This document shows positions 1 through 12,178 of a DNA stretch of 34,246 nucleotides, piece by piece. Within the stretch, counting starts at the first letter, position 1. Each line of letters starts with the position of its first letter. A model generated the notes under the pieces. It saw only the letters and a program-made list of their open reading frames with translations. It was not told the origin of the DNA and did not search any database. Made by a program: the position numbers and the translations under genes. Source of the DNA: Nephromyces sp. MM_2019 (taxonomy: Eukaryota > Apicomplexa > Aconoidasida > Nephromycida); assembly GCA_015657535.1 (NCBI GenBank), contig JADHZB010001241.1, positions 7,035 through 41,280 of the forward strand. Reading direction: 5' to 3'.

Positions 1-472
1 GATCACCGCTAAGTGCTTTTTCAGAGGGCATCATTTGATCAAGTAATTTTAAACATTTTTGTGTGTCATTTTTATAGGCAGACCTGAGTATACTCTCAAG
101 TATTTGAAACGCAGATTGCTTGCTATTGGTGTGTAGTTGGGATGAGGGAGAGTTTATGGGAGACAAGTTATCCTTTTTAGTGTGTGTGTAATTATTTTTA
201 GGAGATGAACGTATTGGGCTGGAATCGAGTAAGCCACAGAGTTGGCTTGATGGTGAGGAAGGTATTGGGCTACGAGGTGGTGTAGATACATTACTTGGTG
301 AGCCTTTCAAACCTAACTCATAGGATGAATCTGTGTTATAAGGTGAGCCATTAAGGGATGGTAGAGTTAGAGTATAAGACGTGCGCCCTGACACTGCATT
401 CCTCCTCCTCCGACCACTATTCTTAGGTTTGGGTTTATCATCAAATGGTAAGTTGGGAGCTATATCATCCAT
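1..472 (-). CDS. Ser-Pro-rich protein, 5' part (partial at left edge)
   Basis: One frame is open from an ATG at 472-470 to position 1, giving 157 residues with no stop, so the gene continues beyond the window. The protein begins MDDIAPNLPFDDKPKPK, has a basic cluster (GRRRRN, about residues 22-27), then a stretch rich in Ser, Pro and Asn with many SP/TP sites, including SPIRSSPK, which resembles CDK-type phosphorylation sites. The last 40 residues look helical (FQILESILRSAYKND, then CLKLLDQMM), as if a folded domain starts there. I do not recognise the family. The same frame is open upstream to an in-frame stop near 572, so an extra 5' exon with an acceptor in that stretch is possible. Coding is supported by the length, the non-repetitive composition and the Ser-Pro bias; function is unknown. 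Confidence 0.7.
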   Translation of the reverse strand, partial: MDDIAPNLPFDDKPKPKNSGRRRRNAVSGRTSYTLTLPSLNGSPYNTDSSYELGLKGSPSNVSTPPRSPIPSSPSSQLCGLLDSSPIRSSPKNNYTHTKKDNLSPINSPSSQLHTNSKQSAFQILESILRSAYKNDTQKCLKLLDQMMPSEKALSGD

Positions 473-3400
473 TACATTAGCATTTGTGTAAAGTTTTTTT
501 GGGGTGTAACTATATATAGGGATAGGCTGTGTGTGTGAATCTTGTATATAAAGCTTGGTGTAGATCAAGGGTTAAATGAACTGTTTTCCATAGAGGTGTT
601 GCAAAAGGAATAAATCAGAAATTTTGCGGGAACCTGCGAATCCTAATTTTTTCATGTGTATGTACGTGGGTGCTAACAATTAATTCTAATGTTTTATATG
701 GGTATATGCTCCTATCAGTTTCATTAGAATGTATGATAATAAATTTATCTGTTTATAAGTGCGTTTTAATTTGTGAAAACCAATTTGTTTATAGTCGAAA
801 ATATATAAGATGTTATCAAAATTATTATAAAAGAGTTGAAAAGATGTTTCCTAATTAATAAGGTAAGCTTTGTCTGAGTTATCGAAATTTCTGAAAGTTA
901 ATGGGTCCGATGTACAAAGTTGTGAACAATTAATCAACAGCTAAAGAATCATGGGTTGTGTATTTCCCCAAGGTGTAAAAGGGTAAATGTATGAATACTG
1001 TATATGTGAATATCATCTTAAGATTATCTGATGTATGAGAATAAGGTATTCCATATTATTAAAATGCTGGAGCTACGAATTGTTAGATTTAATATATTAA
1101 GTAATTTTTACGGGTATATCATCTTTTTCAATTGATTTTTTGGAGCAGTTATTATTAGATTGGAATTAAGTTATTGAATACAAGGTGTGGATATAGATCA
1201 AACTGGTTATATTGAGGGGAGGTGCATAGTTGATTGTGCATATAATCTTATCGCAAATAATTGAAACTGAAATCAAGGGTATAACGAGACAATGTATGGT
1301 CCCTAGTAGTTTTAGTGTAGTATCGCTAGCCAATGATTAGCTCTGAGTGTTGTGAATAGTTACTCATGTATAAATCTGTCTTAATGATAGAAGGTATGTT
1401 CCTATGTTTGCTAAAAGTATTGAAAAGATCCGGAAATGTTGTAAGTGAGCTATTAGGATTTATAGGTGTATTGAAATACTGTCTGTAGTATTTCGGATTG
1501 GAGTTTTGTAGGGCTCGATATGTGGATATGGGTCATAGTGTCTACTTTCGAATATTTAGTTCCCTATACTCATTTATCAACATCTCAAAATATCCTTAAG
1601 TGCTCAGGTAGGTGGGTTTGTGAGTTGTGTATTGTTCAGTGATTGGTGAGGTTTCTGATATATGATTAAAAGTGTCCTGGGGTGTGTAATTAATTAGATA
1701 GAAAAGTAACATATTCCTGTTTCTTATATTTAGGTGTCAAAGCGCTTATAAATCTTGGAAACATATTCATCAAGTATAACTAATAGAGTAGTTTAGTTTG
1801 CTAACCTGGGTACTGAGGGATCATTCAGATTGGTGTGAGCATAGTCGAGTTATGAGAAACTATGGAAACAATTCAAGACACACTAAATGGCCTTTGCTGA
1901 ATTTGCTTTACTCAAGGGATGCTTTCATAGACTATCTGGAGATTTCATTATGTCCGTGTAACATTTTCATAGGTGTGTCGCATCAAAAATTCACAAGTGT
2001 GTCGCATGCATAGCTCAACATTGTGTTTCTTAGTGTGAGACAGTCTATGCTTATCTATTAAATTAATAGCACACTTGTTTATTTGTTAAAAGCTATAATG
2101 GTTATATGGGGGTAACTGGCTTACTATTTTCTACAGGTCTATAAGAGTTTTAATAAAAGCAAAAGAGTGTGCAATTGAGATGTGTATATATCTTCAATAT
2201 ACATCAGCAAGTGTGTTCTTCAAGATGCTCATAGACTACTTATAGATAGCTCATCTTTAAGTTAAATTTTGAAAATTTATATAAAAATTTGACACCAACT
2301 TAAATTAAATTAATAATTATATCCCTAATTTCAAAAAATCTGCAACTGCAAAAATGAAATTAGTCAAAATTATATTATAATTTAGCTTATATAAGAAAAT
2401 TCTAGTAATAATATTTTTTGTATATACATAAGAAATTTTAATTTTTTTTTTCCATCTATAGGTTCACTCCCAAAGTAGACATAAACACACACCCAAATAC
2501 ATACACATTCACCTTAGCTAACAATATAAATATTATAAATAGTTGCACAAGAATAGATAAGGTTTGTAAATATGTATTGTTTAGAATGAAGATATTAAAG
2601 ATTTAAACATTTGGAAATATCTTTTTAATTTAGATTATAAAACCTAAAGTTATTGATATCATCAAGAAATAGGTCTTACTCCATTTTAAAGTAGTTATAT
2701 TGAAAATTAATCTGATATAAAACTGGTGTTTTACAACTTTAAACATAAAAAACCAAATAGAATTACTATATCAAAGAATCTAGGGAAACTGAAAAATGAA
2801 AGTTGTTATATCTAAGGATTTATTCAAAGAACTTCATAGGTAGGAAATATCATTGAGTGTATATCAAGTTTTCTTTAATTATGATATTTTTGGATGTTAT
2901 CAGGGAATGGAATTAGATAAATAAAAAATTATAAATAGGCTATTGAGAGAAATCTAGAATATTATGTAACCAGATGGTTTTTCTTTTGATGCTTTGAAAG
3001 AAAACTTTCCAATGCGGTTAGTTTTGTCATCCTTTAAAGCCGAAACAGAATAATTTTAGACATAGACTCATACCCAAATTGATTTAGCTTAACATGGCTT
3101 GCATAGAGCTATATACTTCACTATTAAAAAGTTACAATGGTAATAGGTAATTATGCTAAGTTAAAACTAGATCGTTGAATTATCTAGCTATTCTAAATAA
3201 GTATAATGTTGAGTAACTAGTATTAATGCGTATATTTGTCAAAATGATACGTAACCATTTTAAAATAAAAATAAATTCAATTGTATTCTGTTCAATGTGC
3301 TTAAATCTCTTATGGATACATTTTATTGTTGAAATTCATTTAATTAATTATAGAACTATACTTTCAAAAATTCTTGGACTGTTTCAAAGTTGATCAAATC

Positions 3401-6400
3401 AAGTGAAATAATATCAAGTAACTCCTGATCGCAAAAATTCTCCACACACTTTATTAGCCTATAAATAATGATTTGATTTGAGTAATTTTTCAATTTGATA
3501 ATTATCAAATTTGGGTATATATGGAGTTCAAAAATTATTATGATTTCAAATTCTTTTACAGAGTTGTTGGACATTTTTATGTACATTTAATTTAATATTA
3601 AAAGTTTCGATTTAGAATTAAACTTTGAATTCAGGTGTAAAACTAACTAGTTATGCTCATTCCTATACTTCTGTGATTTATGAGCAAGGATGGAGCTAAA
3701 TGAAAACCTCAAAAGGCTCAATAGTATATATAAACAATCATAGCTGAAGCAAAGGTTACATTGTTTACACAAATTTGATTAATATAGTATACCAAATGAA
3801 TGAGGAAAATATAAAAACAATCATAATTTTTATTTTATTAATATAAATGACTATCTATTTGGTTTCTAGTATAATGACAATACATAATATGAATAAGACT
3901 GACTTATCTTAATTCAGATGATTTTAACTGGTATGTGTTGATAGATATACTTAAACATAATTGTAGTACAAATATTGAATTCTCTAATTTATGGTTTCCC
4001 AATGTATATCAATTATCTACATATTCTCATATATATATATTTATATATATACTTATACATAATTAAATTACAAAACTTGATCAAAGAATTGCACAAAGTT
4101 CTTGAAAATTTTGGATTACTTCAAAAAAAATAAATAAAATTGACTGATCTTTAAACATCTAAGAACATTTTATGTTTGTTTTAGATAAATGTGATCTCAA
4201 GCTTTAAAAGTGTATAAACGTGAGCTAAAGCAAGTTATCCAAGTTTATATATATATAAGATCATGTATTGCATTTAAGTAGTTTCGAGTTTTGTGTTTAC
4301 CTTTGGAAATTTTAGAAATTAATGGATATATATACTGACATAAATTCATATTTTTCATTGTTTTTTCTAAATTACAAAATTAAATAAAATATAGTCCTAT
4401 TTTATATGGATTAAATTATATGCATAAATATGTTATTTATTTTTTAAGAATCATAATAGAAGCATACATGTTGAATTTATTCATCATACTTTATAATGCT
4501 AACATTTTTTCAATGGTTGATTATTATGTTTTAAATAATTCATGTTTTTTCTAGAGATTTTTGAAATAAACACTCATAATGTTAAAATCTAGGTGAAAGT
4601 TTCACTCAGATCCATTAAAGGTATAAATTGTTTGTTACATGTATTAATAATTGAAATTAAGTAGTGAATTATGTAAATGATGTGTTAGTATATAGAAACA
4701 TGGTTGCAAATAAACATAATATTTATACATAAACAAATACCTAAAATATACAAACTATTACTCATACCATTAAATAAAAAGTATATTCATGCTTAAACTT
4801 ACTTTTTTATTTTAAAACACAAACAATTTTATGTCAATTAAGCACATAAGTTTTGGACTGTTTGTACGATCTTAACGGTAAAGTCTAAATTTATATGGAA
4901 TTAAGTTTTATTTATTTATAAAACATCCATAAACTCAAAATATATATTATTCAGTTAAAATTCATAACCAATATTGCTTTCCACAAATCTAAAATTTGTA
5001 AGTATATATACTACACACATGGAAAATATCTAACAAATACCATATGATTTATACATTACACATGTGTTTATACAAATATATATGTGTATAAATATTGTAA
5101 AAGGTTAACTCGTTTTCACATTACAAATCAACAAGTATTCATTTTGTTAAAACTTATTCTGTTAAAAAACAAAAGATTCATTCATTTATATATAATTTGG
5201 ATATAACATCAATAAATTCCGAATTAATTAAAAAAAAAATTAACCACCTCAAACTTAATATAACTTTTATTAACACTCGTTGAATTATAATTACATTTAG
5301 ATATACACATACACATACGCTAACAACACTCGTGTCTATAATATAGCTATACATACTCTCTCACACACGATATATATACCTAATCTCCATCTAATACGCA
5401 CATGTACATATACATAACCATTTCACACACACATGTACACACACACGGAGACTTTCGACCTTTGTGCACATGCTTTAAAATATCTCCACAAACCAAAAAC
5501 TAGCTCAAGATGATCACAATCTAAACTACTTAAACATCAAATAAAATAAGCACCACCTCAGATATGTTATGTATACACACAAAATTAAGCTGTACAGCTA
5601 GCTCAACTACAACATTATTGCTATACAGTTACTTACTTTACTCTCGCCCTAAAAATCATAAAATTGGCTTGATGTGCTGTTTGCAACACACACCTTTACA
5701 CACACACTTTTAAACATGCATATTTTATTATATATATATACATACACTATATAAACTCCAATTATACTGCAAATATGCTACGCTACATAATCGTGTAATA
5801 TTGCGCACAAAAGATATACTCACATATGAAAAATAAACATGTTAGATATACGCATATTGCATAACAAATAGGATGTATAAACACATGATATATACACAAA
5901 TGATATATATAAACATTATATTACAACAATATGGCATATACACCTATAACAAAACCCATAATATGTGTTAACAGCCAATACTAGTACTAACACACTAACT
6001 CAACAGACACATACCCACTTTTTACACTAAACTTCAAAATTAGCCTTATTTACTACCTACTAGATTATTATTTGTAGATAATTTCCATCATTTTTCACAA
6101 CTCCTCAAACTACTAGTATTATAACAAATACATATATATATATATACATCCAATTATCCAAATAATAAATACACAACACACAATCCTTATATACACAATT
6201 ATCCACGCCAAACACAGTTAGACTCCCCATTTCCTTTAAACATTCCCCACACTCAAGCTTTGCCAACCGCGCCACTCCAACTTTCTCCAGCACCTGCCCA
6301 CTCAATCTTTATCCGCGAACTTCCGGCTCCATTTTTCCTCTACCATCGCTCTCTCACTACAATTTTTCACTAATAAGCTCCCAATAACACATCCTCTACC

Positions 6401-6412
6401 CACTACATCCAG
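473..6412. other. Long divergent spacer, no confident gene
   Basis: This 5.9 kb lies between two divergently transcribed genes. From about 500 to 2230 the plus strand is enriched in TGTG words; from about 2250 to 5270 it is plain AT-rich DNA; from about 5280 to 6100 it is enriched in CACA words. Apart from a 76-codon minus-strand frame at 3356-3586, I see nothing that reads as protein. The ORF at 1798-2013 has no conserved look and starts with TTG. I found no tRNA- or rRNA-like segment. The two CA/GT-rich flanks are presumably the 5' regions of the flanking genes. Confidence 0.5.
3356..3586 (-). CDS. Possible small ORF, 76 aa, unknown
   Basis: An ATG-started frame of 76 codons ends in TAG. 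A second ATG five codons in has an A-rich context (AAAAATGTCC) and may be the real start. The sequence alternates hydrophobic and charged residues (FEIIIIFELHIYPNLIIIKL, later DQELLDIISLDLIN, VQEFLKV) and lacks the Thr-His or Val-Cys runs that mark spurious frames here. I recognise no family. In DNA this rich in AT an open frame of this length can arise by chance, so this is only a candidate; it could also be an exon of something larger. Confidence 0.25.
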   Translation of the reverse strand: MYIKMSNNSVKEFEIIIIFELHIYPNLIIIKLKNYSNQIIIYRLIKCVENFCDQELLDIISLDLINFETVQEFLKV

Positions 6413-9353
6413 ATGTGGTCACTTGTACAAAAAATATCTCAGGCGGCAGACAATGTTAGTAAGGAAATTGCTAGCATATCCTCCGAAATTCTCCGGGGAG
6501 ATGAAGACAAGGAAACTAGGGACAACACCGAATCGACCTCCGATCCGCCTGCCCAATCTAATTCTATAAGGTACCAGCAGGCCCAAGCTGCTTACAAACA
6601 AACGCGCGAAGCGGCGGTACAACTAACTCGTGGAGGAAAGAATTTGATAAATCGATTTGTTAGCACTGTCCAACCCCATATACAGGAGATACCAACTTTC
6701 TTATCAACCTTCTTTGCACAAAATACAAACCTCATACACATATACGGACCCTTTTATGTAATGAGTTACCCAGACCCATCTATAATCGAAGCCCTCTCAC
6801 ACGTTCTAGATAAAAATTATCCAAACAAATACATGATTTTGAATATGTCGGAAAAGAAGTACGAAAGTGATGAATTCTTTGCTATGGGTCAAATCAATAA
6901 CGTTTCATTCAAAGGGATGTCTGCACCACCACTAATTCTACAGCACTACTTATCCATTCAAGCTCACAATTGGTTTGTAAATTTTGAGAAAAAAATTGGG
7001 TGGTTTCTATAAATTAGCAGGGAGTATATATACTCTAGGTTTGTAGTAGCTATGATAAAGGGTTAAGGGATGCATTTATAGGTATGCACATATTTTTAGG
7101 TATAGCTTACATACAGAAATACACCTTCACCACCATACATTTATACATATATGAATTCAGACATGATTGTATGTATGCATATTCGAGAGTATGTACATTT
7201 GACGATGCGTTATGAACTTCTAAAAACGTATATATATATAAATGTAAAGATGAATTAAACGATACTATTAATATGTGTGTATTCCTATGTAACTATTCTA
7301 ACACATAAAATATACTCATTTATTTTAGGCTTTCCTCTGACACTGGAAATATATTATTAGTGCATTGTTATAGCGGATATGGCAGAAGTGCTGTATATCT
7401 ATCTTGCCTTATGGTAATCCATGCACACATGATAACTGAAACACTAACACATTAAAATAAACAAGAATAGAATATATAAACACGAGTACATAAAACACTG
7501 TTTTGAGATTATTTTATAATTAAGATTTTGAGTGAACGCATAAAGAATCTTTATACATCATGTATATAGATGTAAAAAGTTTCAATATACCCATTCAATA
7601 TAGATGTGTACACATTTACACTACATGAAAATAATTTGTACTATATAGTTGATTAAAACATTCATGTTTATATACGTATAAGCCACACTTAGAGCCTATT
7701 ACATCCATTTGGGTCTGTGTATTCATTAGTTTGATGCGTACTTGTTTATGTGTAAATAATGCCCACTCACCTAATATGTTTTCAAATTACACTCACTAGG
7801 CTTGGTGTGGCTTCTTTGATCATCCACTACTGGCCCTAGATCTAGTTTGTAATAAATTGGGATTATCTTCCTCCTATTTGGGCCACATTTTACCCTCACA
7901 GAGGCGATATATTGGTTATTTTGATTCTCTAATGAATGGCTATAGAGTGAGTAATTTACACACTCAGCTATTATGATACGCATGAATAATTTTACATTAT
8001 ATAACTTTCACAATTATTTCTAAAATAAAATCAGTTTACCACTTACACACATCACTTAAACATACATAATTACATATAAAGCTCGATTATTTTAGTATTT
8101 TATTTATATACAATATAACCCTATACAATGAAACTCATTACACGTTTTGATAAATCATTTATTCAATTGCATGCAATTGGTTTGATTCATACTACACACA
8201 CTTATTTAATTATACTATATTAACATACATGTCTAGAACTAGAAATATAAAAAATTATCTACAACTTAATAGTATTTTTATAGATAGTTCATTGTGAATG
8301 AATCTATTCATTATCCTAGTCATGTAACCTATATATATATATTTGTGTATCTATCAGTTTAATGATAAATGTTTGAGTTTAAAGAAAATAAGGCTAAATG
8401 GTATACCCAGATTTGATTATGAGGATGAACTCCCTTCTGAGAATAATATTTTCCCCCAAACAAATGATAGCTCAGAACTTACAGAAATTTTTAGGCCTTA
8501 TTTTGAGGTTATATACACACACACCTTAAACATATGACACACACACAAAAAGAATTTATCTACACACTTTCACTCAAATATATATATACACATATCCAAT
8601 ATATATATCTATAAACACATATCCAAAACATATAGACATACACATATCCAAATATATATACACGCACACATCCAAATACATATATACACATTCAAATATA
8701 TATATAGATGAGTATATGAACATATAGATAACTAGATACATAAATTATTTAACTCATATCTATAGACTTCTACACACACACACATACACGCACACAGAGT
8801 AATAATTTTACACACACACATAGTTGAATGTACATACAGACATATATATATCTACAAAGTGCTCCAACCCTATATAATCACCTCCAACATCCTCACTCAA
8901 TTTCATTTATCTATACACGTTTATTCACACATTTTTAATATTAATGAAAACAAAGTGGAATTTATTATACATTATACACACACAATTACATACAATAGGT
9001 CTGGCAAAATGGGAGCAAAGTTTACACTACAGAAACACCTGAAATTGAAGATACCAAATTTTACACACTCAAAGATGTGTGTATCATGCATGATATGGAA
9101 TTAAATATAATAGGTATGTGTGTATTTATAACAACAAAGTTGCTTTTTTATACCTCAACAATTTCTTGTGACATCATTTTAATAGGTGACACATTAATAA
9201 GGGTAAGAAACATACACAATGATGGAAAACACACATCTGCCTTTCGAATTACATTCCACACAGCATTCTTGAATGGTAATTAATGTACACATGCATAGAC
9301 ACACAGACATTCACCTACACACCCTCCTACACACAAACACACACATACACACA

Positions 9354-9390
<37 letters not shown>

Positions 9391-11908
9391 GAAATTATGT
9401 TCAAGTACACATCAATCCATATACACACATGTCATTAGAAACACACACACACACAAACAACCTTATCATTCATCTATATATATATATATAGACATACTTG
9501 ATTATATGTTATGAATGTATGACACTAAACTTAGAAAGGTACATACATTTAGCTATACATATATATATATATACACACTTGATTATAAATTTTTAATATA
9601 TAACACACATTTATAGGTAAAGAGGTTATATATAGGAAACATGAATTAGATGGGGCTTCAGTAGATAATCGTTTTCCCGATAACTTTAATATGGAGTTAC
9701 ATTTTGAAGTAATTAAACACACACATAATATATATATTAAACAAACTGCTCCACATAATTAATTGACACACACCATATAAGCCCCACACACATCATATAA
9801 ATACAAACACATTATATAAATTACACACACATCATATAAATTACACACACATCATATAAACTACACACACATTATATAAATTTGACACACATCATATAAA
9901 TTAACACACATCATATAAACTTGACACACATCATAAAAAACTACACACACACCAAATAAACTGCACACACATTATATAAGCTATACACACAGTCAATAAA
10001 CTATATACACAATCACCATGCTAGAATACAAACAGTTATTATGCTATATACACATTAAATAATTCCACACATCCCATAAGCTATACACATTTAGAAAATT
10101 ACACATCAAACTTACACACACACACATAAATTAAATCCACAAGCTATATTTACACACACATAAATGCGTATTTAAACTTATAGGAATTAACAGGGATGAT
10201 CCCTCTAAATGAACAAGAAGAGATGACCAATATAATAGAAAAATCAAGGAAAATGTCAGAAGAAGCGAGTAATAAAATATGTGTGTGTATGTATGTATGG
10301 GTATGTGTGTATGTTTGTGTGTGTTTGTGTATGTGTATGTGTGTATGTGTATGTGTGTGTGTGTATGAGTGTGTGTGTATGAGTGTGTGTGTATTTGTGT
10401 CTATGTGTATGTATGTGTATGTGTGCGTGTGTATGATTGTATGTGTGTGTGTGTGTAAATGAGTCATTTGAATTATAATTTGATAATTCTATTCGTTAAA
10501 AAATCATATAGATCTTATTTCATTTAGATTTATAACCCTTCGACTTAAACAAATTTGATACACAAGCACACAGTTTTATTACAACTACATGTATACAACA
10601 CATTTCATACATTTTTTTTTGAACAATTTTACACACTTTTGACTTGAATTTGATACAACCAACATGTTTATTTACACACATGAATTTAGAGGCCTATTAT
10701 AAGGAATTATTGAAAGAAATGAATGAATATCAAACTCGACCACTTACTACTAACAGTCAGCTATCCTTTCCGGTGTGTACATCATAATTTTATATTTATC
10801 ATCTACACACACACACACAAACACTACACTGTATAAACCCCTTATACGTACACATTGTTCAAACACAATAAACTTAACACTCTATACGACACCGATATAT
10901 ATATACACACCCACCCACCCTATCTAACACACATACACTACCTTTATCTAACAATAGACATGTGTATATACATACACACTCATTAAGTCAGATATTTCTT
11001 ACGATTAATAATAATAAAATAATTAGAAGTTAATATGTGTGTAAATAATACACTTATTATTTAAAATCTAGACATATATATATATATCAATCAATTCAGC
11101 ATTAACTATTTGCAAATAATACATACTTTTTTAGAAATAAAAATATATATATCAATCAAATCTACACTAATGTGTGTGTATATATTTACAGCCCAAAACT
11201 ACTCCATTACGCTCTCAACCTATACACAAAATAATGGAATTTAACGATGAAGAAAAGGAGATAGGTTGGGATGATGAAAATGAAAATGCAACAACAAGTG
11301 TGTGTGCTGACTCCAAGTCAAATTCTGATAAGGATTTACCCTTTACTAATAATGCTGAGATGACACACATGAATCCACAATCTCGTTAGTTACATTTATT
11401 TTCACACACACACATTTATATATACATATATATATGGGGAGACATACACCAAACACCTATACACACACAATATTTACACACATAAAAGATTTTTACACAC
11501 ACACACACAATAAGTTTACACATATTAAAAGTTTTTACACACACAATATTTATACATATACACAAGATTTATATACACACACACACACAATAAGTTTACA
11601 CATATTAAAAGTTTTTACACACACAATATTTATACATATACACAAGATTTATATATACACACACACACAATAAGTTTACACATATTAAAAGTTTTTACAC
11701 ACACAATATTTATACATATACACAAGATTTATATACACACACACATAACATGTATACATACACACACCCAATATTAGCATCAGAGGATGAAGAAGTAGAT
11801 GAGTTTGATATTGCTTGGGATGATGACCAAAATCACACTCAACTTCCAAATGAAACTTTTAATGAAAATGAGTTAGATGAAGATGATCCCAAACTTAAAG
11901 AATTATAA
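6413..11908 (+). CDS. PTEN/auxilin-type phosphatase-like and C2 domain protein
   Basis: Exons: 6413-6999, 7329-7413, 7800-7946, 8358-8507, 8999-9113, 9186-9275, 9617-9708, 10184-10282, 10692-10772, 11192-11384, 11778-11908; 589 residues, all phases closing. The N-terminal ~100 residues are a possible amphipathic helix (MWSLVQKISQAADNVSKEI) followed by a polar stretch. Residues ~108-273 match the PTEN/tensin/auxilin fold: YMILNMSEKKY, APPL before the P-loop, HCYSGYGRSA (C209, R215) and PSQRRYIGYF. Residues ~274-422 match the PTEN-type C2 domain: KIRLNGIPRFD, RPYFEVWQNGSKVY, GDTLIRV, FRITFHTAF, FPDNFNMELHFE. The order and spacing fit auxilin/GAK, but I see no kinase or J domain. The acidic tail holds two WDD motifs (W508, W560). 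The CX5R loop is intact, but the PTEN general-acid position is Met169. Likely role: phosphoinositide- or membrane-linked trafficking; catalysis is uncertain. Exon 1 could end at 7002 instead, and the exon 8 donor lies in a GT run. Confidence 0.85.
8508..8998 (+). repeat. Intron 4 with CA/AT simple repeats
   Basis: This 491-nt intron of the PTEN/auxilin-like gene is made largely of repeated words such as ACACATATCCAAATATATATA (about 8560-8700) and CA runs (about 8772-8820). It starts GTTATA and ends CAATAG. No coding potential remains once the flanking exons are placed. Confidence 0.7.
9290..9480 (+). repeat. CA-rich segment of intron 6, with (CA)n run
   Basis: Most of this stretch of intron 6 (9276-9616) is ACAC on the plus strand. 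The longest unbroken CA run is about 9359-9385, and a (TA)n run follows at about 9475-9490. This is simple-sequence expansion inside an intron. Confidence 0.85.
9765..9980 (+). repeat. 20-bp tandem repeat in intron 7
   Basis: About ten copies of a 20-bp unit close to TTACACACACATCATATAAA lie head to tail. The copies at 9821, 9841, 9861 and 9881 are exactly 20 bp apart; outer copies are more degenerate. The array lies inside intron 7 (9709-10183) of the PTEN/auxilin-like gene. It has no unique spacers, so it is a minisatellite and not a CRISPR array. Confidence 0.85.
10283..10456 (+). repeat. GT-rich 5' part of intron 8
   Basis: The 5' splice site of intron 8 is embedded in a GTGTGTGT run, which continues as a GT-rich tract for about 170 nt. 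The 3' part of the same intron carries CA runs and the acceptor region reads ACACACATGAATTTAGAG. The exact donor cannot be chosen by sequence alone, because several GTs occur two bases apart; only phase agreement (GT at 10283) picks it. Confidence 0.75.
11511..11746 (+). repeat. 80-bp minisatellite, about three copies, in last intron
   Basis: The 80-bp unit begins TAAGTTTACACATATTAAAA and includes CACAAGATTTATAT and a terminal CA run. Copies start at 11511, 11591 and 11671, exactly 80 bp apart; the third is cut short near 11746. They are nearly identical, differing by a base or two around the CA/TA junction, which points to recent duplication. A shorter related fragment precedes them at about 11460-11505. 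The array lies in intron 10 (11385-11777). Confidence 0.9.
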
Positions 11909-12136
11909 ATATGTATATATATTTATATACACACACACAAACACAGACACACACAGACACACCCACATATACAGACACAAAGTTTTCATTTAATAATATT
12001 TATGTGTTTTTGTATAATCACTAACATAATTTGTACAAATAATCACACATGTGAATTTATTTTAGAAATTTATCTTTATATATATAACGATATTACTAAT
12101 TTATAAACTCTTAAAGATTAACCATTTCAAATCTGT

Positions 12137-12178
<42 letters not shown>

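Noticed and set aside
1798..2013. 71-codon plus-strand frame in the left spacer
   Set aside because: It starts with TTG, has no recognisable motif, and flanking sequence offers no splice-consistent continuation.
9765..9980. Regular repeats that could suggest a CRISPR array
   Set aside because: Units are contiguous, with no unique spacers, in a eukaryotic intron; a minisatellite explains them.
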